Source: Holophagales bacterium (GTDB taxonomy: Bacteria; Acidobacteriota; Holophagae; Holophagales; Holophagaceae). Taken from it: a DNA stretch of 5,076 nt. A program made the translations under genes and the position numbers. Location: assembly GCA_031281385.1 (NCBI GenBank), contig JAITFL010000134.1, forward strand, positions 1 through 5,076, written 5' to 3'. Below, piece by piece: positions 1-5,076 of the stretch (positions are counted from its first letter, which is position 1; every line of letters begins with the position of its first letter). The notes beneath the pieces were generated by a model. The model had not been told where the DNA came from, did no database searches, and saw only the letters and a list, made by a program, of their open reading frames with translations.

Positions 1-111
1 ATTCCGGCAGAATCAGCCATGATTCTATCTGGAATTGAAATGCGCGACACGGACATCATGCCTCGTCGTAGCAAACTAATTCAAAATTGCAGGGAGGCAT
101 TTTTGAATTAA
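1..111 (+). CDS. possible 3' end of an upstream gene (partial, unidentified)
   Basis: This frame is open from the left edge to a TAA at 109-111, about 36 codons, ending in residues resembling KLIQNCREAFLN. The other two + frames close by about position 36. I do not recognise the peptide, and the stretch is short enough to be open by chance. If real, it is the C-terminus of a gene upstream of trxB on the same strand, and its stop lies inside the inverted repeat at 77-110. A competing reading is a minus-strand start at 59 or 56 that runs off the left edge for about 19 codons (beginning MMSVSRIS). Neither can be decided without flanking sequence. Confidence 0.3.
   Translation: MPAESAMILSGIEMRDTDIMPRRSKLIQNCREAFLN
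77..110. repeat. 10-bp perfect inverted repeat (hairpin or operator-like)
   Basis: TAATTCAAAA (77-86) is matched exactly by TTTTGAATTA (101-110). Inside, after one T-T mismatch, TGC (88-90) can pair with GCA (97-99), leaving the six-base loop AGGGAG. The stem is AT-rich and no T-run follows on +, so it is a poor fit to a classic intrinsic terminator of an upstream + gene. It overlaps the candidate trxB promoter, which suggests an operator, or a structure ending the upstream transcript. The pairing is seen directly; the role is inferred. Confidence 0.55.
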
Positions 112-114
112 AAT
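87..114 (+). promoter_or_regulatory. candidate sigma70-type promoter for trxB
   Basis: TTGCAG (87-92) and TAAAAT (109-114) are separated by 16 bp. The -10 box matches the TATAAT consensus at 5 of 6 bases; the -35 box matches at only 3 of 6. Transcription would begin near 121, giving a leader of roughly 48 nt before the GTG at 169. The inverted repeat at 77-110 covers the -35 box and spacer, so a protein bound there would be expected to block transcription. This is prediction from base matches only. Confidence 0.3.
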
Positions 115-156
115 TGGAATAAATGGGTGGCATCTGCCCAAGGTTCTGACAACGGC

Positions 157-164
157 AAAGGAGG
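157..164 (+). promoter_or_regulatory. strong Shine-Dalgarno site that decides the trxB start
   Basis: AAAGGAGG lies 4 nt before the GTG at 169. It is a near-perfect complement to the 3' end of 16S rRNA and favours GTG 169 over the in-frame upstream GTG at 127, which has no comparable site before it. Confidence 0.75.
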
Positions 165-168
165 ATCT

Positions 169-1140
169 GTGGATAACCTGCACAAAAGGGTAATCATCGT
201 TGGCAGTGGGCCTGCCGGCTACACGGCGGCCATTTATTGTGCCAGGGCCAGCCTGGCCCCTTTGGTCATAGAGGGAAACCAGCCTGGCGGGCAACTGACC
301 ATCACCACTGAAGTCGAAAATTTCCCGGGCTTCAAGGATGGGATCATGGGGCCTCTGCTCATGGAAGACATGAAGGCGCAGGCATCGCGGTTGGGCGCGG
401 AGTTATTGGCAGGCTATGTCTCAAAGGTGGATTTGGCCTCTAGGCCATTCAGGCTGGAGACCGACGGGGGGGCATATTCCTGCGATGCGCTGATAATTGC
501 AACTGGGGCTCAGGCAAGGTGGCTGGGCATCGGCAAGGATGAAGAGCTTTCGCGCAATGGCGGTGGAGTGTCGGCCTGCGCCACCTGCGATGGGTTTTTT
601 TACAGGGGCAAAGTGGTGGCGGTCGTTGGAGGCGGCGACACAGCACTGGAAGAAGCCATCTACCTGACCAACCACGCCGAAAAGGTACACCTGATACATC
701 GCCGAGATGCACTTAGGGCTTCGAAGGCCATGCAGGACAGGGCAAAGGCCAATCCAAAGATAGAGTTTGCGTGGAACAAAGTTATTTCCCAAATCATCAC
801 CGAAACCAAGGAATTGCGCGGAGGCGGGAGTATGGAGCGAATTTCGTCTCTGGAATTGAAAGACACAGTGGATGGGTCGCTCTCAAATTTGAAGGTGGAC
901 GGACTGTTTGTAGCCATCGGCCACCAGCCCAACACTACCCTATTTGCTGGTCAATTGCCCCTTGACGAAAATGGCTACTTGGTCGTTGAAAAGGGTTCTT
1001 CCAAGACCTCGATCCCCGGAGTGTTCGCCTGCGGAGACGTGCAAGACCATGTTTATCGCCAGGCCATAACCGCCGCTGGCAGCGGCTGCATGGCCGCAAT
1101 AGACGCCGAAAGGTGGCTGGCGGAACAAAAGGGGTCGTAA
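169..1140 (+). CDS. trxB: thioredoxin reductase (NADPH), TrxB
   Basis: This cytoplasmic flavoenzyme passes electrons from NADPH through FAD and a redox disulfide to thioredoxin. From the GTG at 169 it is 323 residues, the usual length for low-molecular-weight bacterial TrxB. Visible motifs in order are the FAD-binding GSGPAG (12-17), ENFPGF (50-55), the active site CATC (C137 and C140) in CATCDGFFY, the NADPH-binding GGGDTA (154-159) followed by HRRD (177-180), and the C-terminal FAD motif with GD at 289-290. HRRD and the arginine after it fit the family's NADPH preference. An in-frame GTG at 127 would add 14 low-complexity residues, but the strong ribosome binding site is at 157-164. No thioredoxin gene is adjacent. 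The downstream lpdA is 132 bp away and may be transcribed separately. Confidence 0.96.
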   Translation: MDNLHKRVIIVGSGPAGYTAAIYCARASLAPLVIEGNQPGGQLTITTEVENFPGFKDGIMGPLLMEDMKAQASRLGAELLAGYVSKVDLASRPFRLETDGGAYSCDALIIATGAQARWLGIGKDEELSRNGGGVSACATCDGFFYRGKVVAVVGGGDTALEEAIYLTNHAEKVHLIHRRDALRASKAMQDRAKANPKIEFAWNKVISQIITETKELRGGGSMERISSLELKDTVDGSLSNLKVDGLFVAIGHQPNTTLFAGQLPLDENGYLVVEKGSSKTSIPGVFACGDVQDHVYRQAITAAGSGCMAAIDAERWLAEQKGS

Positions 1141-1199
1141 GGAAAAGAGATCCTCTTGCAAGATACTGAAATATTTGGGCTTTGAGGCCCCGACTAGCA

Positions 1200-1227
1200 A
1201 ATTGACAATTGACAATGGACAATTGAC
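1200..1227. repeat. tandem heptamer repeat, 4 copies of AATTGAC
   Basis: Four head-to-tail 7-bp units run without gaps: AATTGAC at 1200, 1207 and 1221, and one variant AATGGAC at 1214. The partial match continues as AA beyond the last copy. The array lies wholly in the trxB-lpdA gap. Short tandem heptamers of this style are known as dispersed intergenic repeats in some bacteria, notably cyanobacterial STRR sequences; whether this one is dispersed in its own genome cannot be seen here. Each unit junction also produces TTGACA, the ideal sigma70 -35 hexamer (1202, 1209 and 1223). Confidence 0.85.
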
Positions 1228-1249
1228 AAATAAGGCCAGCCGTTATTTT
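1223..1249 (+). promoter_or_regulatory. possible promoter for lpdA built on the last repeat copy
   Basis: A perfect -35 hexamer, TTGACA (1223-1228), is followed after 15 bp by TATTTT (1244-1249), which matches the -10 consensus at 4 of 6 bases. The spacer is shorter than the ideal 17 bp. The start point would fall near 1256, only just upstream of the ribosome binding site at 1259-1265. The other TTGACA copies in the array have no acceptable -10 box at 16-18 bp. The TTGACA may simply be a by-product of the repeat, so confidence is low. Confidence 0.25.
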
Positions 1250-1258
1250 TGGGTGGCC

Positions 1259-1265
1259 AAGGGAG
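1259..1265 (+). promoter_or_regulatory. Shine-Dalgarno site that decides the lpdA start
   Basis: AAGGGAG sits 7 nt before the ATG at 1273. This supports that ATG over the in-frame TTG at 1249, which would place the ribosome binding site inside the coding region and add eight residues before the conserved N-terminal FAD-binding strand. Confidence 0.7.
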
Positions 1266-1272
1266 AATCTGT

Positions 1273-2679
1273 ATGTCTAGCTTCGATTTGATCGTCATTG
1301 GCTCTGGCCCTGGGGGCTACGTTGCGGCCATCCGAGGGGTACAATTGGGACTCAGCACGGCCATTGTGGAAAAAGACGCGGCCATGGGAGGCACTTGCCT
1401 GCACAGGGGGTGCGTCCCGGCAAAGGCTTGGCTGGAAACCGCCCACCGTCTTGAACAGATGCAGCAGGCGGTAGATTTTGGCATCTGCGGGGTTGACGGA
1501 AAGTCGCTCGCGCCCGACCTGCAAGCAATAATAAAGCGCAAAGACCGCATTGTGTTTAAGAACTCCAAGGGCATAGAGTTCTTGATGAAAAAAAACAAGG
1601 TGGCGGTTCTAAAGGGGCATGGCGCGCTTTTGGGCGGCGGAAGGGTGGCCGTGGGGGAAGAAGTCCATGATGCAAAGAAAATTATCTTGGCAACTGGCTC
1701 TGTGCCTAAAGAATTGCCGGGCCTTGATGTAGATGGCCAAGTTATCATCAACAGCGACCATGCGCTTGGCATGGCGCGGCTTCCTCAAAGCATGACCATA
1801 CTTGGCGCTGGGGCCATAGGCGTTGAGTTTGCAAGCGTTTTCAGTCGCCTTGGAACTAAGGTGACACTGGTTGAATTCATGGATCATCTGCTGCCGTTGG
1901 AAGACCAGGCCATCGGTGCGGAGCTGGCAAAGATTTTTGCCAAGCAGTACAAGATAGACGTAAGGATTAAGACGAAAATCGCAAAAGCCGAAAAGTGCCA
2001 AGACAAGGTAATAATGTGCACACTGGAAGGCGAAAGGGCGGGGGAGGTGGAGGCAGACTGCCTGTTGGTCGCTGTTGGGCGCCAGCCATTCACGTTGGGT
2101 TGTGGCCTAGAAAACACGGCGGCTGTTTTAGACCGCGGCACAGTGAAAATCAATGAATTCATGCAGACCGATGAGCCTGGCCTTTACGCAATAGGCGACA
2201 TAGTGAGGACGCCGATGCTTGCCCACGTCGCCTCGGACGAGGGAATCGTTGCCGCCGAGCATGCTGCAATGGAATTGGGTTTCGATGCCCATCCCCACCC
2301 GATTGACTACTCTCGCGTGCCAAGCTGTACGTACTGCTCGCCCGAAGTGGGCTGCGTTGGGCTGTCGGAAAGGGCGGCTGCGGAAGCGGGACACAAAGTT
2401 CAAGTTGGCACATTCCCATTCATGCCACTGGCAAAGGCAAACATCATGGGGGAGCCGCATGGGTTCATCAAGATAGCGGCGGATGCAGAGTCCAAGAAAA
2501 TATTGGGCGTTCACATCATAGGCCCAAAGGCCACGGAACTGGTCGCGTCCAGCTTGGCTATCCTCGCAGGGCGACTGACAGTGGATGATCTCATCAACAC
2601 CATGTACCCGCATCCATCGCTTAACGAAGCGTTTCCCGAAGCGGCGCGGGCCGTGTACGGCAGGGCACTCAATAGCTGA
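1273..2679 (+). CDS. lpdA: dihydrolipoyl dehydrogenase (E3 component)
   Basis: This FAD enzyme reoxidises dihydrolipoyl groups on E2 or glycine-cleavage H proteins, reducing NAD+. It serves the pyruvate and 2-oxoglutarate dehydrogenase complexes and glycine cleavage. The product is 468 residues, normal for the family. Motifs in order are FAD-binding GSGPGG (10-15), the redox-active CLHRGC (C42 and C47) within GGTCLHRGCVPAK, the NAD-binding GAGAIG (178-183) with E201 ending the second strand (fits NAD over NADP), GD at 308-309 for FAD, and the C-terminal dimerisation domain with the catalytic pair H447 and E452 in HPSLNE. That His-Glu pair separates Lpd from mercuric reductase, which has Tyr and C-terminal cysteines instead. 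No E1, E2 or gcv genes are in the window, so the complex it serves cannot be read from context. It converges with the PilZ gene across 14 bp. Confidence 0.94.
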   Translation: MSSFDLIVIGSGPGGYVAAIRGVQLGLSTAIVEKDAAMGGTCLHRGCVPAKAWLETAHRLEQMQQAVDFGICGVDGKSLAPDLQAIIKRKDRIVFKNSKGIEFLMKKNKVAVLKGHGALLGGGRVAVGEEVHDAKKIILATGSVPKELPGLDVDGQVIINSDHALGMARLPQSMTILGAGAIGVEFASVFSRLGTKVTLVEFMDHLLPLEDQAIGAELAKIFAKQYKIDVRIKTKIAKAEKCQDKVIMCTLEGERAGEVEADCLLVAVGRQPFTLGCGLENTAAVLDRGTVKINEFMQTDEPGLYAIGDIVRTPMLAHVASDEGIVAAEHAAMELGFDAHPHPIDYSRVPSCTYCSPEVGCVGLSERAAAEAGHKVQVGTFPFMPLAKANIMGEPHGFIKIAADAESKKILGVHIIGPKATELVASSLAILAGRLTVDDLINTMYPHPSLNEAFPEAARAVYGRALNS

Positions 2680-2693
2680 CGCAAGGCTTCATA

Positions 2694-4058
2694 TTAGCCG
2701 CCCAGCGACATTGACTGCTCTATCTTGTTGAATAGCTCGTTGTCAATTTTCAGCGGCCTGGGAAGCACAAGAGAAATGCCGGCCTTTTGCGCGTCCAGCG
2801 CGTCCCTTACGCCCACCTGCGTATTCTCCGAAACCAATATCACTGGGACGGGTTCGGGAAGCTGCCCAAGGATGGTGGCGGCGATGGCCAAGCAGTTGTC
2901 CAGCGGCATTTCTAGATCCATCAGGAGCAGGCCCGCGCCGGGTTGCTGGATGACTTCCAGCAGACCTTCCATGTTCTCGGGGCAGCAGACCTTGCCGTAG
3001 CCCTCGGCTTGTAAGGTTTTGACAAGCTTTTGGTCATCGGTGCCAAACAGAATAATAGTTTTGCCTTTGCGTTTCAGCTTTTGCAGTGGGGTGGGAACTG
3101 GGCGGCCAAATTCATTGGTTGGCGCATTTTCGGTTTGTGCGCTTGTTTCATGAGCGGCTGCCGGTTGGCTTGTCGGGGAACTAGGCGGTGCGGCCGCCGA
3201 TGGCTCGCTGTGCTTTTGCTTTTCATCTTGAGGCCCAGATCCGGCCTTTGAGTCGCCTTGCGTTGGGTTAAAGCCCACTGAAGATTTGCCATCCATTTCA
3301 ACGCTAGACCGCCTGGCCCTTGGCGGCAGCGAGTTGGGCAGCGGGGTTGCGCGGCTGGCTACAAAGGTGCCTATGGCCTTCATAAATTCGGATTTCATTT
3401 CTTCAAATGAAATTCCAAGATAGGTTGTTCCGCTGGTCACTTCCATATAGACCATCTTGGCGGCTCCCTCTAGCGTTGCAACGACTTTGGGGATTTTGCT
3501 TAGTTTCATGATTGGGAAGATTTGGCCAGTCTGCACGTTTCTGCTTGTCACATTGACGGGCTTTTCGGATTTGACTTCCAGTGCCTTTTCCACTTTGACC
3601 CGCGCCCCATTTTCGGACATGTTCTCTGGAAGCCCTGTGATGCCAATTCCATCAAATAGGCCAGACAAAAGAATGCAGGTGGTGCCCTCTCGGGGGTTTA
3701 TTTTTGCCCTTTGCTTTTTTCTGCGCTCCATGAGCTCGAAAGAAGCTGGTATGTCAACTACGGCGGAGCCTGGCTTTACCTCGTGCAGCTTGCTGGAGCC
3801 GCCAATTCTCATGTTGTCAACGACTACCACAAAAGTAATTTTCGCGCCTTTTTCGGCCAACAAGTTTGCGCGAAGGACTAACTGCATAGTGCCTTCGGCT
3901 TCGTTTATTGACTGGATGGAGCATGGAATCTCATTTTTGCGAGGGTCTAGGAGCATTGCTGGGCTCTTGATCCTCATCGCATCCTCTAGATAGGCCATGA
4001 CAGTGGGGTCGGCGCCACCGTCTTTTGGTTTGTCTTTGCTAAAGCCGAAAAGTGCCAT
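2694..4058 (-). CDS. PilZ-domain protein fused to a C-terminal receiver-like domain
   Basis: Predicted soluble cyclic di-GMP effector of 454 residues, with no signal peptide or membrane segment. About residues 20-105 resemble the YcgR-like barrel found N-terminal to PilZ. The PilZ domain (about 110-225) has both ligand motifs: RKKQR (113-117, RxxxR) and NMSENG (146-151, NxSxxG). A linker rich in Pro, Ser, Ala and Gln covers about 238-325. A receiver (REC)-like domain follows (about 332-450), with the acidic pair D341-D342, the likely phosphoacceptor D381 in MDLEMP, and S410 in the Thr/Ser position. The usual conserved Lys of the KP motif is Arg (R434 in LPRPL). The start is the ATG at 4058 rather than that at 4064, because AAGGTGG (4065-4071) is 6 nt from the former and abuts the latter. 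Binding of cyclic di-GMP is well supported by motif; phosphorylation and target are unknown. Confidence 0.85.
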   Translation of the reverse strand: MALFGFSKDKPKDGGADPTVMAYLEDAMRIKSPAMLLDPRKNEIPCSIQSINEAEGTMQLVLRANLLAEKGAKITFVVVVDNMRIGGSSKLHEVKPGSAVVDIPASFELMERRKKQRAKINPREGTTCILLSGLFDGIGITGLPENMSENGARVKVEKALEVKSEKPVNVTSRNVQTGQIFPIMKLSKIPKVVATLEGAAKMVYMEVTSGTTYLGISFEEMKSEFMKAIGTFVASRATPLPNSLPPRARRSSVEMDGKSSVGFNPTQGDSKAGSGPQDEKQKHSEPSAAAPPSSPTSQPAAAHETSAQTENAPTNEFGRPVPTPLQKLKRKGKTIILFGTDDQKLVKTLQAEGYGKVCCPENMEGLLEVIQQPGAGLLLMDLEMPLDNCLAIAATILGQLPEPVPVILVSENTQVGVRDALDAQKAGISLVLPRPLKIDNELFNKIEQSMSLGG

Positions 4059-4064
4059 TTTCAT

Positions 4065-4071
4065 CCACCTT
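4065..4071 (-). promoter_or_regulatory. Shine-Dalgarno site of the PilZ-receiver gene
   Basis: On the minus strand AAGGTGG ends 6 nt before the ATG at 4058 and directly touches the ATG at 4064. Normal spacing therefore selects the second ATG, giving a protein that begins MALFGFSK. Confidence 0.6.
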
Positions 4072-4135
4072 AGAACTATTGCATTGTCCTAATTCAGTTT
4101 ACTATTAGTTAGCTCAATGCGTCCAATTTTTTGAT
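4072..4135. promoter_or_regulatory. divergent promoter region between the PilZ gene and hflX
   Basis: The two genes point away from each other, so this AT-richer stretch must carry both promoters unless hflX is read from elsewhere. For hflX a weak candidate is TTGCAT (4079-4084), 18 bp, then TATTAG (4103-4108), giving a start near 4115. For the minus-strand gene the best -35 is TTGGAC (complement of 4121-4126), but no convincing -10 follows. A small inverted repeat, CTAAT (4089-4093) and ATTAG (4104-4108), lies in the middle. Location is firm; the individual boxes are not. Confidence 0.35.
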
Positions 4136-4142
4136 GGAGGGG
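4136..4142 (+). promoter_or_regulatory. Shine-Dalgarno site of hflX
   Basis: GGAGGGG lies 8 nt before the ATG at 4151. No other ATG, GTG or TTG in this frame occurs between the in-frame stop at 4106 and 4151, so the start is well fixed. Confidence 0.65.
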
Positions 4143-4150
4143 TCAGGGGG

Positions 4151-5076
4151 ATGGAGGGCAAGTGCTGGCTGGTTGCCCGGCAGGGGCAAGCAGACCATGA
4201 AGAAATCATAAGAGATCACTTGGCGGAGCTAGAGGAGCTGGCCCGTTCTTGCGAGATGGAGCCATTGGGCAGCCATCTGCTGCGCCGGACTTTGGTTGAC
4301 CCAAGGTCTTTTTACGGCAGCGGGCAACTCGCCTCATTGGCCCATGAAGCAAAGCAGCTAGGGGCGACGCACCTAATTTGCGATGACGAACTGACGGGCG
4401 GGCAGGTTAGGAATATAGAGAAAATAACCGAATTAGAGGCTATGGATCGCACGGGGCTGATCTTGACCATTTTTGAGAGGCGGGCGCAGACTAGGGAGGC
4501 CAGGGCCCAAGTCGAGCTGGCGCGATACGAATATGAGTTGCCCAGGCTAAAGGGCGCATGGACGCACCTAGAGCGCCAAGTGGGCGGCGTAAACGTAAGG
4601 GGCGGGCCCGGGGAAACGCAGATCGAAGTTGACCGCCGAATGACAAGGATGCGCATCAAGCAGTTGAAGGCCGAGCTGGAGCATCTTGGGCGCGTAAGGC
4701 AGACCCAGAGGGAGGGCAGGCAGCCCGGCCTGCCAAGGGTTTCACTGGTGGGATACACCAACGCTGGCAAGACGACCCTGCTGCGCGCGTTGACGGGCGA
4801 GGGCGAACCAAAGGATATGCTGTTTGCCACATTGGACACCACGACCCGCAAGGCTTGGCTGGGGAACGATGCTGAAACGGGCGTGCCAGTACACGCACTT
4901 GTGTCCGACACAGTGGGATTTATCCGAAAACTGCCGCACCAACTGGTGGCTGCCTTCCGCTCCACTCTGGGCGAAGTGGCGGCATCGGATGCCCTATTGA
5001 TTGTTGCGGACGCGGCGCACCCGGACTTGGACGAGCATCTAAAGATAGTGGGCACGACGTTGAGGGAAATTGGTTG
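4151..5076 (+). CDS. hflX: GTPase HflX, N-terminal 308 residues (cut by window edge)
   Basis: HflX is a ribosome-binding translational GTPase of the TRAFAC class that, in studied bacteria, splits or rescues stalled 70S ribosomes during stress. The visible part aligns throughout with E. coli HflX (426 residues): an N-terminal nucleotide-binding-like domain with DRTGLIL (99-105), the helical linker with GWTHLERQ-like residues (AWTHLERQ, 136-143), the glycine-rich GGPGETQIEVDRR (151-163), then the G domain with G1 GYTNAGKT (201-208), G2 in FATLDTTTRK (225-234) and G3 DTVGF (253-257). The G4 NKxD motif and C-terminus lie beyond 5076, so completeness cannot be judged. The frame is continuous to the edge. 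The gene is divergent from the PilZ gene; hfq or miaA, its neighbours in enterobacteria, are not on the upstream side. Confidence 0.95.
   Translation, partial: MEGKCWLVARQGQADHEEIIRDHLAELEELARSCEMEPLGSHLLRRTLVDPRSFYGSGQLASLAHEAKQLGATHLICDDELTGGQVRNIEKITELEAMDRTGLILTIFERRAQTREARAQVELARYEYELPRLKGAWTHLERQVGGVNVRGGPGETQIEVDRRMTRMRIKQLKAELEHLGRVRQTQREGRQPGLPRVSLVGYTNAGKTTLLRALTGEGEPKDMLFATLDTTTRKAWLGNDAETGVPVHALVSDTVGFIRKLPHQLVAAFRSTLGEVAASDALLIVADAAHPDLDEHLKIVGTTLREIG

Noticed and set aside
127..168. Upstream GTG at 127 as the trxB start
   Set aside because: It adds 14 Gly/Ser-rich residues with no family counterpart and lacks a ribosome binding site, while GTG 169 has a very strong one.
28..860. 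The 13-base string TCTGGAATTGAAA at 28-40 and again at 848-860
   Set aside because: It is read in different frames, has no flanking similarity, and a single short match of this size can arise by chance.
1177..1190. GGGC / GCCC hairpin after trxB as a terminator
   Set aside because: The stem has only four pairs around a six-base loop and no T-run follows. It is too weak to call.
2128..2613. Minus-strand open frame of 161 codons opposite lpdA
   Set aside because: It overlaps the conserved C-terminal half of Lpd, has no ribosome binding site of note and shows no recognisable domain.
3457..3993. Plus-strand open frame of 178 codons inside the PilZ gene
   Set aside because: It is the complement of the PilZ and N-terminal barrel coding region, whose motifs are intact on the minus strand.
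4089..4108. CTAAT-N10-ATTAG inverted repeat as a regulator binding site
   Set aside because: Five-base arms in AT-rich DNA are expected by chance. I mention it in the divergent promoter region but do not claim an operator.
4312..5055. Long minus-strand open frame of 247 codons opposite hflX
   Set aside because: The + frame is unmistakably HflX with G1 and G3 motifs. The minus frame is a Ser/Cys/Arg-rich shadow caused by codon bias and resembles no family.

Overview
The window looks like ordinary chromosomal DNA from a free-living, probably Gram-negative bacterium that uses cyclic di-GMP signalling; the phylum cannot be fixed from this sequence. GC content is moderate. The genes share a codon style with frequent AGG (Arg), TTG (Leu) and ATA (Ile), so nothing looks recently transferred. 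There are no tRNA or rRNA genes, CRISPR arrays, insertion sequences or phage genes.

Layout. Positions 1-168 are a left flank. It holds a short open frame that may be the tail of an upstream gene, a perfect 10-bp inverted repeat (77-110) and a possible promoter. trxB (thioredoxin reductase) follows on + at 169-1140, read from a GTG with a strong ribosome binding site. A 132-bp gap contains four tandem copies of a heptamer, AATTGAC. Next on + is lpdA (dihydrolipoyl dehydrogenase, 1273-2679). Its end faces, 14 bp away, the end of a minus-strand gene (2694-4058) coding for a PilZ-domain protein fused to a C-terminal receiver-like domain. Across a ~90-bp divergent spacer, hflX (ribosome-associated GTPase) starts on + at 4151 and runs off the right edge after 308 codons.

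How the genes relate. TrxB and Lpd are both FAD-dependent pyridine nucleotide-disulfide oxidoreductases with redox cysteine pairs. One feeds electrons to thioredoxin, the other reoxidises protein-bound lipoamide. They lie in tandem, but the 132-bp gap with its repeat argues against tight co-transcription, and neither has its partner (thioredoxin, or E1/E2 subunits) in the window. The PilZ-receiver protein and HflX are functionally unrelated and share only a divergent promoter region.

The item most worth a second look is the PilZ-receiver fusion. Both cyclic di-GMP contact motifs of PilZ are intact, but the receiver domain has Arg where the conserved Lys should be, and it sits behind a long Pro/Ser/Ala-rich linker. 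The heptamer array and the inverted repeat at the trxB promoter are the main non-coding signals. No complete novel system is evident.
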